From: Passalora sequoiae
Lineage: Eukaryota; Ascomycota; Dothideomycetes; Mycosphaerellales; Mycosphaerellaceae
Reading direction: 5' to 3'
DNA length: 64,000 nt
Assembly: GCA_013248845.1 (NCBI GenBank)
Contig: WSQC01000013.1
Coordinates: 1 to 64,000, forward strand
The notes below the pieces were generated by a model. It made no database searches, had not been told where the DNA came from, and was given only the letters and a program-made list of their open reading frames with translations. Positions 33,017 through 44,424 of the stretch are shown piece after piece. Within the stretch, counting starts at the first letter, position 1, and the number at the start of each line of letters is the position of its first letter. A program made the translations under genes and the position numbers.

Positions 33017-33634
33017 CTAGACAGTCGGCAGCGCTTTCTCCAGCCACTTTCGCTTCCTATCATCTGTTCCGGCCACGACGAAGCGCAGTGATCGCGTAGG
33101 TTCCGTTCTCTTCCTCTTCATGTAGAGAACCGTGCTTATCTGTTGCAGCAGGCGACCAATGTGATCGATATCTATCATTTGCTGGCATGTCATGTCGAAG
33201 GTCAGGTTCTCAATGACATTATTGTCGCCAATGCTGCGAAAGGCATTACGCCATGCCTCGACCAGAGGCGCCATCGTCGGTGCAAAATTTCCTGAGTGGT
33301 CCGCAATGCCTCCGTTGCGTTCGAGCTCTGTGAGGAAAGTATCTGCCTTGATTGGACCCAGGATGACAGTACGGATGTTGCGGATCTGTTCTCTGCTCAC
33401 ACTGATCAAATCGCCTTCTGGGTGACGAAACTTGGCTACAGCTTCACCTGTCTCGACTTGATCAAACAGTGACTGTAGAATCTCTGGAGATCTGAAGGTA
33501 AAATTCACGGCGCTTTGGTCTTGGTCCAGGAGCTGCCTCAATGCTTCAGCGGTGTAGCTTGTGCAAGCCAAGATGAGTTTTGGACGGTCCGAGTTCAGCT
33601 GCAGTTCTACCTCGGCCAAGGTTCGTTCTGACAT
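33017..33634 (-). CDS. Hypothetical protein, single exon
   Basis: A 205-residue frame from ATG at 33634 to TAG at 33017. Composition is balanced and looks coding (SERTLAEVELQLNSDRPKLILACTSY; REQIRNIRTVILGPIK; LEKALPTV at the end). No signal peptide, membrane segment or motif that I recognise. Soluble and probably intracellular. It could be a fragment of a larger fungal family. It follows the HET relic head to tail on the opposite strand, and a secreted-protein gene lies upstream. Confidence 0.6.
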   Translation of the reverse strand: MSERTLAEVELQLNSDRPKLILACTSYTAEALRQLLDQDQSAVNFTFRSPEILQSLFDQVETGEAVAKFRHPEGDLISVSREQIRNIRTVILGPIKADTFLTELERNGGIADHSGNFAPTMAPLVEAWRNAFRSIGDNNVIENLTFDMTCQQMIDIDHIGRLLQQISTVLYMKRKRTEPTRSLRFVVAGTDDRKRKWLEKALPTV

Positions 33635-33939
33635 GATCGCGAATCTTTGTCAAGCAGAGATGGAAGTGCAATTCGGAAAGTAAAAAGTCACGACTTTTGC
33701 TGTCCACATTTATTCATTTCTAGGCAATCTAACACGGTCACGTGATGTACGTCACGTTTCTGTACAACGAAGGATTTGTTGGATCTCCACTTCAATTCTG
33801 CTATGGCACAACTCAAAACACCAACAATGCGCCGTCCAATGTCCAAACCCTCCGCGGCTTTTGACATCACCGGTCGATCTCTACCTGCTTTGCAACCGAC
33901 TTGAGGCTCCGTACTGGCCGCACATGCAGCGCCACCAGC
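33635..33939. other. Intergenic, no gene seen
   Basis: Promoter of the 33017-33634 gene and the 3' flank of the next one. Confidence 0.5.
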
Positions 33940-34659
33940 CTAGGCATCATCAGCCGCAGTGCCGTTCATGGCCATCATGGCTTGCTGCGATTGCATCAGT
34001 TCTCGGCTTTCGTGGCAACAATTGACTCGACTTACGATATGCTCGCGATCCTGAGCCTCGGGCTCAATCTCGTACTGGCGAAGATGCTCTGGCAAATCCT
34101 CGTACGCACCCTCGTTGTCCCACCACTCCAGGAGCGCCTCGGAGTCTTCATCGGGCATATCGAGCTCCGAGACACGGAAGTAGTGCTCTCCGTCGAGTGT
34201 CATGCGAGTTGCTGGGACGCAGTCATCGCCGGCCATGCCGTCTTCTATGGGCTCGTCGTCTCGAGGCGCCACCATAGGAATACCAAGAGTGTCGTACAAT
34301 GCTTCTCGGGCCTTGAGGCCGTTGCATGCTGGGCACCACCCATGGCCTGCTGCATTTGTAGCTGCAATGCAGTTGTTGGCGTTTGACGCTATGAGCGCTT
34401 TGGCGCAATTGCCATAGCGGTCTGAGTTGAACAAGATGTGGAATTGTGTTCCAGTGATACCAGAAGCCGTTCCACCGAGGAAACGCCTAGTACCAGAGCT
34501 GCAGCATGATGGCAGTGCATTGATCTGAGGGCAGTAAAGGCTTGCTTGAGTGCATGCTCTTTTCTTCCAGTTGTACAGACTGACAAGGGTGCTTTCGCCT
34601 GTGCCAGCCAATAGAGCCAGGACGGTGCCAATGACGACGGGAGTGCTCAATGAATGCAT
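33940..34659 (-). CDS. Secreted protein, unknown family
   Basis: A 239-residue single-exon frame from ATG at 34659. N-terminal signal peptide (STPVVIGTVLALLAGTGES). The mature part has a cysteine-containing first half (CTQASLYC, LPSCCSS, GNCAKAL, NNC, GWCPACNG) and a very acidic second half (DDEPIEDGMAGDDC, ELDMPDEDSEALLEWWDNEG) ending in a Met/Gln/Ala-rich tail. No enzyme motif is visible. Could be an effector-like or wall-associated protein. No family recognised. Confidence 0.68.
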   Translation of the reverse strand: MHSLSTPVVIGTVLALLAGTGESTLVSLYNWKKRACTQASLYCPQINALPSCCSSGTRRFLGGTASGITGTQFHILFNSDRYGNCAKALIASNANNCIAATNAAGHGWCPACNGLKAREALYDTLGIPMVAPRDDEPIEDGMAGDDCVPATRMTLDGEHYFRVSELDMPDEDSEALLEWWDNEGAYEDLPEHLRQYEIEPEAQDREHIVSRVNCCHESRELMQSQQAMMAMNGTAADDA

Positions 34660-36164
34660 TGTATCAACGATCGAAAGACTGCTTGTGGGAAGACAAACAA
34701 GAGTGTACAGTGGTCTGGCTGGTGGAAAACACTACGCGACGACTCGAGGCATTTATGCTATTTCCATGTGCGGATCACGCTCGATCGATCAAATGCTGCT
34801 TTGGCTCCTTGCATAACCTGGGACAGAGCTGGCGTTTCACTGAGCTTCCGAATTACTGTATGACGGATGGACAGCATGCACAGAAGAAAAGTAATCATTC
34901 GTGCCCGCTCATGTTGGACTTATCTTTGGCCTACTGAAGTCAAAAGACCAACACACGACATTAATGCAGGTGTTGAGAGCATCGTCTCAGCTTGACGTCC
35001 TGGGTCAAGCCTCGTATGTCAGTACGGTGAACTGATCGCCTGATGTAATATCAGCGGAATTGAACACGCCCAATCATCTGAAGACCTGTGAGCCGTCAGG
35101 GGGCCATGACCGGCCATGGACACCGAGATTGAGAGAATTGAAGTTTACAGCTGACGGTTGCAACCTCGCACGTGTTGGAACCGTTGCTTTACCAGTCATT
35201 GCATCTATGACACAGCCTGTAGAACGGCACATGTGCTGCGGTTTCGATGTACAGCACAAGCTGAAGGATCGGCAAAACGAACAGTGACTCGATCTTATTC
35301 GGCGACTTGATGCCGTGAGGATGATCGCGTCTTGGCACAAGTTCGAAGGTCAAGCAATGTCGAAGACAACTCCAGCTGGCGGCTTATACGAGCTTGTATG
35401 AGCTTGTTCGAAATGGTCGTCACGTGGTTATCTCGAGCAGTAGCCCTCTCGTGGCCCTTTATGCTTAAACGGCTCGCAGAGTATGCCGTCTGGGGAAATG
35501 GTTGGAATCGTTCTGTGCAGCACCATGTGGCTACGCATGGTTCCTGCGTGGTCTTTCTCCGGTAGATCTGCCACGTTCTCGGTGTCTGCCAAGGCTTCTG
35601 TATAGCGCTATAACAGACTTTCGAAAGCCGCCTCATCCGTGTCCGACTTTTCCATTAGCTTGACCATACGGAACGAGTCCTCACGATCTTCGTGGAGTGA
35701 TCGTCTTTGCTGGAGGATTGGCACTACGAAGGGAGTGCATGCATTCTCGGCGCATCGTGCATTGCAGGAACACGGCCCTTGGTGTGGTTGCTACATACAT
35801 GCGGAGATGGTGCATGGCCAAATGGAGCATAGTTAGCAGCTGAAGAGAGATGCACGGGTTGACGTATCATCGCTGCCAGCCGCTTCTACCATGTGTTGCG
35901 ACCCGGGGATCAGCGTAGACATGACACAAATGCTAGCCTTGATTGGCAGCTAACACTCCCGGACATGCCGCATCTCAAGACATCAACACCGAAGAATGAC
36001 AAAGACCAACATCGCACTAGCACGACGAAGACCAACACATTCGATAGTGCCAACAACATAGTGATGATCTTGGGCGAAACATATCGAAGCCGAGTGCGCT
36101 ATGACACAGCAAAGATGAGCTACACTAAACACACCATGAGCTGGAAACCACGCCAAGTCCGAGA
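34660..36164. other. Intergenic, no gene seen
   Basis: About 1.5 kb between two divergently oriented secreted-protein genes. Short ORFs only, none supported. Confidence 0.5.
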
Positions 36165-36176
36165 ACATAAAAAGGC
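36165..36176 (+). promoter_or_regulatory. TATA-like box
   Basis: ACATAAAAAGG-type element about 85 bp upstream of the ATG at 36258, at the usual distance for the small secreted gene. Confidence 0.45.
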
Positions 36177-36257
36177 ATCACCGTCGTAGCAACAGTCCAG
36201 CATCACACGGACCATACCTTCTCACCTCATCTACGAACAATCCAACCCTCCACCAAA

Positions 36258-36707
36258 ATGCAGCTCCAAAACCTCTTCACCGCCATCTTCACCCTTGCCA
36301 TGGCCTCATCAGCCGTTGCAGGAACTCTCCAACAGCGCTCCGTATGTGGCGGCTCTAACGTCAACAAAGTCGGCCACTGCATGGATACCACAGACGAGCA
36401 AGTCTGCTACAACTCGGACGGAAGCATTCTGTGCACGTGTGATTCCAACGCTGTACGGGTTTCTGTTTTCTTTCACGTGAGGTGATGCGGGCGATGATTG
36501 ACTGACGATTGGTATTAGGCTTGCGAGTCCGAGTGTGGACAAGGATCTACGGATGGGGCTTTCTACTTTTGCTCGGTGAGTGAATGGTCGGCGTGCTCGA
36601 TGAGTCGTTGTCACATTTATTATGACATCTTGGCTGACTGTAGTATAGTGCTGCTAAGCAGGACTCGAGCACGAATGCGGGAGCTTGGACACGAAGGATG
36701 AGGTGAC
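36258..36707 (+). CDS. Small cysteine-rich secreted protein
   Basis: Three exons: 36258-36452, 36519-36575, 36645-36707 (introns 66 and 69 nt), 104 residues. Signal peptide MQLQNLFTAIFTLAMASSAVAG, then SVCGGSNVNKVGHCM, QVCYNSDGSILCTCDS, and, after the first intron, ACESECGQGSTDGAFYFCS. At least eight cysteines are in the mature part. An alternative acceptor 5 bp downstream in intron 2 would end the protein with CC instead of the longer tail SAAKQDSS. No known family. Size and cysteines are typical of effector-like proteins. Neighbour is a secreted galactanase in the same direction. Confidence 0.72.
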
Positions 36708-36807
36708 GGGATATTGAGCAGGTCTGGGACGCAGCTAGATATGCGGGCTACCTACGCGACATAGATAGTTGGCTTGTACAGTCAGGTTCATCGCCAGAGA
36801 TACCATC

Positions 36808-36814
36808 TATATAA
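36808..36814 (+). promoter_or_regulatory. TATA box of galactanase gene
   Basis: TATATAA, 135 bp upstream of the chosen ATG at 36949, which supports that start over the in-frame ATG-less extension that begins before the TATA. Confidence 0.5.
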
Positions 36815-36948
36815 GCGAAGCGACACTATGGTCCGCCTGTTTCAGCCAGATTGAATTTCCAAGCGAGTTTTCACGCATGCCCATATCTACACTGCCAATA
36901 AGACTCATCTACCATTCCTGTCAACTGCATGTACCCATCCAACAAACC

Positions 36949-38004
36949 ATGCTGCCCTTAATCTGTCTCGCCATAGCAACAACCACAACCGCCGCACTAA
37001 CCTACAAAGGCGCAGACATCTCCTCCCTCCTCATCGAAGAAGCCGCCGGTCAGACCTACAAAACAGCATCCAGCACAACCGAGCCGCTCGAAACGATCCT
37101 AAAAACCAGCGGCATCAACATCATCCGCCAAAGACTCTGGAACGACCCATCGGACGGGACCTACGATCTCACCTACAACCTCGAACTAGCGCGCCGCGCC
37201 TCCGCCGCAGGCCTCCAAATCTACCTCGACTTCCACTTCAGCGACACATGGGCCGACCCATCTCAGCAGACGACACCATCCGCATGGCAAGAGTACGGGA
37301 TCGAGGATCTGGTCGAAGCAGTATACAACTATACAAAATCGATCACAGCCGCATTCGAAGCCGCCGAGATTCCGTTAGAACTCGTTTCGATCGGGAATGA
37401 GATTACCGCAGGGATTTTATGGCCGTTGGGAGAGATAGATTCGACGAACGGGACGTACAATCTCGCGCGACTGCTGCATGCGGCGTCGGCAGGGATCCGA
37501 GGAGCGGGTAGCGTTGTGAGTCAGCCGAAGATTTTGGTACATCTTGACAAAGGGTGGGATTATGATACGCAGGAGTGGTGGTATGATACGGTGCTTGGAC
37601 AGGGTGCTTTTACCGAGGATGATTATGATGTTCAGGCGGTGTCGTATTATCCATTCTATGATTCCGGGGCGACGCTTTCGCGGCTGGGAGCTAGTTTGAG
37701 TGGGATGGCGAGGAAGTATGGGAAGGAGCTTATGGTCGTTGAGACGGATTGGCCTGTCAGCTGTTCGGATCCTGAGTATGAGTTCCCTTCTGATACGGTG
37801 GACATTCCATTCTCGGCTGCTGGACAGTCGACTTGGTTGCAGGACGTGGCGGGAGAGATCGAAGGCGCGGGCGGGACTGGACTTTTCTATTGGGAGCCGG
37901 CGTGGTTGGATAATGCTGGACTGGGAAGCAGCTGTGAGAACAATTTGATGTTCGACGACAGTGGGATGGCTCTGAGTAGTCTAGCAGTGTTCGCAGACCT
38001 GTGA
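36949..38004 (+). CDS. Arabinogalactan endo-beta-1,4-galactanase, GH53
   Basis: A 351-residue single exon. Hydrolyses internal beta-1,4-galactosidic bonds in type I arabinogalactan side chains of pectin; secreted. Signal peptide at 1-16 (PLICLAIATTTTAA), then family landmarks: KGADISSLL, NIIRQRLWNDPSDG, YLDFHFSDTWADP, the acid/base Glu in VSIGNEITAG (residue 151), YYPFYDSG, and the nucleophile Glu in VVETDWPV (residue 265). Length matches fungal GH53 enzymes. The frame is open 60 codons upstream but a TATA box lies there, so the later ATG is chosen. N-glycosylation sites (NYT, NGT) are present. Together with the GH127 gene it suggests use of pectic arabinogalactan and arabinan-type substrates. 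Confidence 0.93.
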   Translation: MLPLICLAIATTTTAALTYKGADISSLLIEEAAGQTYKTASSTTEPLETILKTSGINIIRQRLWNDPSDGTYDLTYNLELARRASAAGLQIYLDFHFSDTWADPSQQTTPSAWQEYGIEDLVEAVYNYTKSITAAFEAAEIPLELVSIGNEITAGILWPLGEIDSTNGTYNLARLLHAASAGIRGAGSVVSQPKILVHLDKGWDYDTQEWWYDTVLGQGAFTEDDYDVQAVSYYPFYDSGATLSRLGASLSGMARKYGKELMVVETDWPVSCSDPEYEFPSDTVDIPFSAAGQSTWLQDVAGEIEGAGGTGLFYWEPAWLDNAGLGSSCENNLMFDDSGMALSSLAVFADL

Positions 38005-38733
38005 GCCGTGCTAGGGGCACAATGATCGATACGTGTCTTTCCTAGCAAATCCTGTTCCGCTGCGATATGCCCGTCTCCGAAATGAGGCTCAAAACCGTAG
38101 CCATGATTGGGCACAACCGGCCTCGCGTAAGAATCACGCTATCTCAGGTCTGTGTCCAAGAATTGTGTCGTCAGCCTGAGATCATAGGTAGTCGCCCGCT
38201 GTCGAGCTAGCGATACAGCCAACGATGTAACGCAGAAGTTACACCATCCTGATCACGATTACTGAACACAGAAAGGCAAAAGTGCCACATGCAGTAATAT
38301 ATCGAGCATTTGGTACTGCCCTTGCATTAGCTTATTGTTCATGGTTCAGGACTTTGGTGAACACGATAGTCGAGTCCATAACTTTTGTGTGTATGTCCAG
38401 GTCGATAGTCTCGAGCAGCAACTGCGTACATCGCTCCGCCGACCCAATGATACTTTACTGCCTCGCTGCCCGAGCATCATCATGTGTCGTTGCCGGATTC
38501 ATGCTGTTTGGAAGATACAGCTGCTAAAGCGCGACCCCTCTCACCCCACCAAATGTCGAACGTGTGTGTGACGTGAGCTCCATCTCGGGCCAAAGGTAGG
38601 CAGTACAGCAGCTCTCGCGACGGCATGCGAAGCTATCCAAACACTCTTTTTGTTGAACTCCTTGTTTTGGAAACATACTCTCGTCCACCTCACCGTGTCC
38701 TCGCCAACAACCAACAACAACCTCATCCCAACA
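38005..38733. other. Intergenic, no gene seen
   Basis: 3' flank of the galactanase and promoter of the dehydrogenase. An 81-codon plus frame at 38282-38527 has no support. Confidence 0.5.
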
Positions 38734-40021
38734 ATGTCCACCAAAACAATGAAAGCCGCCCGCTACTACGGTAAAGAGGACATCCGCATCAAATCCGATA
38801 TCCCTATCCCCTCCTGCAGCTCCAACCAAGTCCTAATCGAGCCCGCGTTCGTCGGCATCTGCGGAACAGACCTCCACGAATACCTGGGCGGGCCCAACTT
38901 CTCGCCCTCCGAAACTCCCCATCCCGTCACCAAAGAACAAATCCCCATAACCATCGGGCACGAGTTTTCCGGGACAATTAAGCAAATCGGGAAGAATGCA
39001 TCGAGGGGAGGTTTGCTGGAGGTAGGGCAGAAAGTTGCGGTGCAGCCGACAATATATTGTGGGCATTGTGGGGCGTGTAGGGTCGAAGCTGAGAATGCGT
39101 GTCCGAATGGTGAGTGAGGTCGCGACAGTGAATAAAGCCATCGAAACGTCCGCGAGCGTTCCACTACGCAATGCTGACAACTCCTCGCGCTTCATTAGGA
39201 GGCTTCATAGGCCTTTCCGGCGGCGGTGGCGGGATGTCCCAATTCGTCTCCGTCCCCTGCGAAGCAATCTTCCCCCTCCCACCCACAATACCGCTCTCCA
39301 TCGGCGCCCTCGTCGAACCCCTAGCCGTAGCTTGGCATGCCGTCGACGCCTCCCCGATTGCGTCCCTCACCTCCCCAAAATGCCTCGTACTAGGAGGCGG
39401 CCCAATCGGCCTAGCCGTCGTTCAAGTCCTGCTCGGTCGTGGCGCTCACACGGTCATATGCGCAGAAGTCGCAAAGAAGCGGCAAGAGTTCGCAAAAGAG
39501 TTCGGCGCGCATTATGTGATAGATCCGAGTAAGGTGGATGTGCAGTCCACGTGTTTGGAGATTTGCGGCGGGGTGAACGGGCCAGATCTCGTGTTCGATT
39601 GTGCCGGAGTACCGAAATCGTTACAGTCGGCTTGCGAGACGGTCCGCTCGAGAGGGACGGTGGTGAATGTGGCGATTTGGGAGAAGGAGGTAATGCCCGT
39701 GCGATTTTCTGTCGCGTTCCTTCCTTCCACGGCGTGACGCGGGGTGGAGAAGCTGACATGCCGTTCTTTCCTCAGGTGCCGTTCAATCCAAACTGGCTCG
39801 TATTCCGCGAAGCGTCCTACAAAGCTGTACTAGGGTACCAGAAGAAGGATTTCCAAGGAGTGGTGGACGCGCTCGGGAGCGGTGATCTGAAGCCCGAGAG
39901 GATGATCACCAGTACGATCAAATGGGATAAGCTGGTGGATGAGGGCTACCTGGCTTTGATCAATGAGAAAGACAAGCATGTAAAGATCTTGGTCGATGTG
40001 CAAGCATCTTTGCATTGCTGA
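38734..40021 (+). CDS. Zinc alcohol dehydrogenase, butanediol dehydrogenase type
   Basis: Three exons: 38734-39109, 39199-39689, 39776-40021 (introns 89 and 86 nt), 370 residues. Medium-chain dehydrogenase of the 2,3-butanediol/sorbitol-like group, oxidising secondary alcohols with NAD. Visible: catalytic zinc motif VGICGTDLHEY, GHEFSG, structural zinc lobe CGHCGACRVEAENAC, the dinucleotide-binding LGGGPIGLAVVQVL and VFDCAGVP. Phases fit at both junctions (NGG and KE/VPFNPNW). No targeting signal, so cytosolic. Its 3' end faces that of a Zn2Cys6 regulator 133 bp away. Exact substrate cannot be told. Confidence 0.9.
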
Positions 40022-40154
40022 AGATTGGACGTAGTGAAGGTGAGTATGGGATCGGCGGCATGGTTGATACCGGACAGCAGCACCGTGGCATGCTGGTTTA
40101 TGGTCTCGTGATCTATACTTAAGCTCGTGTGCCTAGTATGGTCTCACGGCACTT

Positions 40155-42537
40155 TTAGTGTGGATGTGGCTGCGGGTAATTCATGGCCATGGCCATGTTT
40201 TGTGTAATCACGTCCGTGGGTAGTGGATTCATCAATGTTCCAATCGCCATGTTTGTTGCAACAGGCATGTTCGTGCCATAGTACAATTCTGGATTCGAGA
40301 AATAGTCATCCATCATGAACTGGGATGACCATGAAAGCGGCTCCGAAAGTTCCGTGGGCCAGTACTGAGCCGCGAGCCAGTTTCCTGAATAGTCATCGTT
40401 GTTTCCAGAAGCGGGGGTGTGCTCCGTCTGAGCTGGGGTGAGCATATCTGTGATCTGTAGATTTGACCTTATATTGCGAGGTCGCCATCGAAATGGTTCA
40501 GTGGGATCTGTGAGTCGATTAGCTGATTACCGATGAGTTTCAGGTCTGTTCACGTACTGGATCGTTTAGACGACTGCAGTGCTCGCATCATTTTTGCAAC
40601 CAATCGAGCTGCATCTGAGTGGGGACTCAGTGCGTCGAGTGCGCGCAGACATGTTGTGGCATCTCGGTGCAGAGCTTCGGCAGTATCATCAGGAGACGCG
40701 GGTTCATGGAACTTGCTTGCGACCAACAAGATCGATGTGGCGCAAGTCAAGCAAGAAATCATCTGCCAGAACGGAAAGTCGTGGACGAGGTTCTTCTCAT
40801 CGCCGACATCCTGGAGCATTCGAGCAATATCCCGGGCAGCAGATACGCATATGCCTTCGGAATTGACGACCTGTACTCGCTCTTGCTCAGTAATGGTCAT
40901 GATGGCAGATCCGTCTTGTAAGAGCCAAGGCAAGGAGAGATGCACCCTATGCACCAACGCGCGTAGATGGTGGAATTTGATTGACAGAATGTTTCGCTGC
41001 CGTCGTAAGGTGGGTGACGCGTCACCCGATTGATCAATGTCGAAGCGAAGTCCTTGAGGTAGATCGCCTCTCCACTGTACCAGGCGCCTATCAATATCCT
41101 CGACCAGGTTAAGGTCCAGCTCCTGCTGCGTGTTGGGCCGATATAGCTCTCGTACCACAGACCCTATGATGTGGCTAAGCTTGATGACGGCGCGGAAGTA
41201 GTCTCCAAACTGTGGTTTCCATGAGGACTCAGGCGTTGGAATGATGTCCGCCGTCATGTCGAACTCCATGTCATTGACCTGTGAAGGCGCTTTGACCGCC
41301 GTGTCTTCGTGATTGATGGCCAATGGTCTACCAAGTTGCAATGATAACAGCCGATCCAGTACGTACAAAGAATGCCACGTCCGGCGACGCATCTCCCGAT
41401 CGATCTTTGAATGTGTCGAGATCCGTCGCGTGACCTCGTCTTCCACGTGCAGACCTATGCTCTGTGCAACCCGAATGGCGGTACCGAGTCTGGTCCAGCA
41501 CCTGCGCGAGTCAGTGTCACGATCGACATTGACCTTTTCGGTCACTTACTTGTCGGTCTGGCAACTGGCCAGTAGGTACATGCACTGCACGATCAGCAAG
41601 CAGACATAATCTCGGTCGTATTCGCTCTCAAGATTCTCTGACAGCATTTCCGAGTATCGAAAATAGCTTTCATGGACACTCGCGTCAGACGTGCGGCCAT
41701 TTGAGAATGAGCCATAGTACGACCCCAAAGCCAGTACCGAGACTGGTCTAGGTGTCAGCGTCGTTCACACACAGTGACTGAAAGCTTACGAAATTTAGCA
41801 GACCACGTCCGAGGTACGTCTTTCGTAGACAAGCTCTCACAGAAGTTCTTGTAATGTCGAAGAAACCTCTGTTGGCAGATGATTGGATGCGCTACGTGAA
41901 TGGACGAGAAGTAGGTGTGGACCCAGCGATCAGCCAGTTCCCTGGTGGGCAGTTTCAGCGTTAACCGCCCATTGCTTTGCCGGCTGTCGCTATCGTCCTG
42001 CTCATAGCTGTCGAAGGTGGAGGGCTGATCTACGTGATGCGAACCTCGAAGCAGGTTATGCATCGAATTCACAAAGTCCATGTCGCTCGACCATCCAAGG
42101 TACCTTTGCCTTGGTTGACCAGGAGAGGCAGATCGGGACAGCGGTGCTGACTTCGGATCTCCCGTGCTCGCTTCTGGGAGTGAAGAAGTAAGTTCATCTG
42201 GCAGATGCGTCCGGATCCGAGCTAGGCCAAGGTCCACCTTTGCCTGATGGCTTTCGGACAAATCGGACCGTAAGTCCTGGAACAAGTCCTCATAAGCACG
42301 AATGGCTTGCTGCAGTCGACCGGCTGTGTAACCATCGTGCGAGGAGGCCGGCGTCGCTATGTCAACAGGGATAGAAGCGGCAGGATGCGTCTGTCCTCGT
42401 CGACCGCCCTCGTTCCAGTTGCAGACGTAGCCATATGCTTTGCAACGAGCGCAGACGGGATGCGCGCCGTCACATTTCGTCTTCAGCGTTCTGCACCTGT
42501 CACACGCTCTTGTAACGCGCCTCCGCTTGTGCTCCAT
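40155..42537 (-). CDS. Zn2Cys6 transcription factor with fungal-specific TF domain
   Basis: Four exons: 42537-41790, 41742-41550, 41501-40558, 40507-40155 (introns 47, 48 and 50 nt), 745 residues. The N-terminus has the binuclear zinc cluster with cysteines at 12, 15, 22, 29, 32 and 39 (ACDRCRTLKTKC ... CARCKAYGYVC). The middle homology region shows WVHTYFSSIHVAHPII, SVLALGSYY, VAQSIGLHVED, RRRTWHSLYVLDRLLSLQLGRP. The last exon is Met/Asn/Pro-rich and may be an activation domain. Nuclear regulator; targets unknown. It lies tail to tail with the dehydrogenase, near the galactanase, so local regulation is possible but not shown. Confidence 0.92.
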
Positions 42538-43290
42538 GTTCGATGCTACCTAGGATTGTATGTGTATGGGTGTGCCGGTATGGTCGCATGCCTGTTTTGC
42601 GGGGGCCAAGCCTATTCATCTAGTCGGAGCCTCAGAATAGTGGGGACTCTGAAGACCGAAGCTTTTTCAGCATCTCGAACCAATAAAGTTTCACATGGCC
42701 AAGCAGCCCATTAGAAGCCCACAAGTGACAGACCAACTGTGTGAGATTCGAGTGACCAGGTGAGAAGCGGCGGTAGATCAGAACCCCAGCGAGAAAATGA
42801 CGTCGTGGACAGTCTTGGCACATTGAAAGCCGCATACACAGCTACCAGCTGTTCCACAACGGATGCCGAATTTTCCGGGGAAAGGACTTGGCTCCTAGTC
42901 CGGATTCCTCTTCAACTTTGGATGGGTCGCTAGCGGATACTAGCATAACGGGTCGCAGCCCGACACAGTCTGTTCAAAGCAAAAACGTGTAGATTTGGCA
43001 CCATCGACGATCGTGTTTTCGAGACTGTTTTTCATCATGATGCAGATGGGATCTCATACCAGCGCATGCGCGCGCTTCTCATCGACACTCGGTGTGCATG
43101 GGTTGCCTGTCGCATCTTCGCGCGAATACCGGAGCCCCCTCATGCAGTCGCAATGGCCATATCTGTAGAGTGCGCATAATTGGTCCAGTCCTTTGGCGGC
43201 GACTGTTTCGATCTCTGACGAGCCTCCATGCACCGGTGTGGCGCACAGAGAAGCTTCGCACGCTCTGCGCGCCGAAACCTTCGTTGTGCT
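42538..43290. other. Intergenic, no gene seen
   Basis: Promoter of the Zn2Cys6 gene and 3' flank of the arrestin-like gene. No independent coding signal. Confidence 0.5.
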
Positions 43291-44424
43291 TCATTCGGAG
43301 TGTTCCGAGTAAGCTGGAGGAACGTCTTCGGTGCCAGCATCGGGTCCTGTCTGCATCTCGACGGGAATGCTTGCGGAAATCGTCTTCGATGTGGTCCACG
43401 AAGGCGCATGCAATTTTACGACAGCCTCTAATTCATACGAATACTGTGCACAGCAAGTCCGAAAAGTCGAGTTGATCCAAGGCATCTTGACGTCCTGCCA
43501 GAGTGACTTTGGTATGACAAACCGATTGACGACACCATCTGTTTCAATAACCTGTCGACCAGCAAAGGCACAGATTTCTGTCAGTCTCAGCATCTCGCGC
43601 AACGTGTGGTTGATGCCGAGTGATAGCGTTCCTCTGAGGCGTATCCGAAGGCCAGCTATCCATAAGCCGCCAGCGCTCAAAATAACTTCCGGGGGTACAA
43701 ATATCTTCAATGCAAGGTCAAGAGGTTGTTCCGGTCTCAAGCGTGATGTTAAAGGAAGTCCCATGTGCAGCATGATTGATGGTGAGTATTGAGGTAGGTC
43801 GCTTGATGGACCCGTAGGTATGCCCAATTCCCTCGCAGATAAAACCCCAGTGCTCTCAATCGGCCGGTCGGCTTGTGGCATTTCCAGATCCGGGGGCGCA
43901 AGTGACTTCAAGGCCAACTCTCTCACACATATAATGTCCCGCTCGAGGACGCCAGGTCGTTTGAGCACAACTCGTATCTGGTATTTGACGGACACTCTTG
44001 CACGGCCTCTCCGTACATCCATGGAAGGTGGAAGACTGAACTCGGTGTTGTTTGATGTGCGATTGCGCTGACAACACGCTGCAAGCAGAGGTACCTCTGC
44101 TGCGAACGCGATGCATGTCTGGCCTAGACGACTCCGTCCAAGCGCATTCGCAGAAGCCGCTACAGGCGTAATCTTGGCACGACGTTGAAATAAAGAATGC
44201 TGGATCTTCGCGGTACCGCTATGCTCAGAAAAGCAAAGCGTCTCTTCTCGAGGCTCTGGTGGCTCGACATGGATCTTCATAAGGCCTTCTAGGACGACAT
44301 CGAGGCCACTGAATGGGGTTGGACGTCTCGAGTCGAGTAGGATGCTCCCGGTGACCTTGTCGTTGGAAGTGAACCACTTTCTTTCGTGGTGATGGTCGAC
44401 GTGCACCGCGATACTGGGCGCCAT
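43291..44424 (-). CDS. Arrestin-like protein with PPxY motif
   Basis: From ATG at 44424, 377 residues. The frame is open for 65 more codons upstream but that part does not look like protein; MAPSIAVHVDHHHERKWFT starts the arrestin-N fold, followed by DKVTGSILL and FSGLDVVLEGLMKI. The second half (SIMLHMGLP, LALKIFVPPEVILSAGGLWI, YSYELEAVVKL) fits arrestin-C. Near the end is PPAY, a PPxY ligand of Rsp5-type ubiquitin ligase WW domains. Fungal alpha-arrestins act as adaptors that direct ubiquitination and endocytosis of plasma-membrane transporters. Single exon. No intron seen. Confidence 0.82.
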   Translation of the reverse strand: MAPSIAVHVDHHHERKWFTSNDKVTGSILLDSRRPTPFSGLDVVLEGLMKIHVEPPEPREETLCFSEHSGTAKIQHSLFQRRAKITPVAASANALGRSRLGQTCIAFAAEVPLLAACCQRNRTSNNTEFSLPPSMDVRRGRARVSVKYQIRVVLKRPGVLERDIICVRELALKSLAPPDLEMPQADRPIESTGVLSARELGIPTGPSSDLPQYSPSIMLHMGLPLTSRLRPEQPLDLALKIFVPPEVILSAGGLWIAGLRIRLRGTLSLGINHTLREMLRLTEICAFAGRQVIETDGVVNRFVIPKSLWQDVKMPWINSTFRTCCAQYSYELEAVVKLHAPSWTTSKTISASIPVEMQTGPDAGTEDVPPAYSEHSE

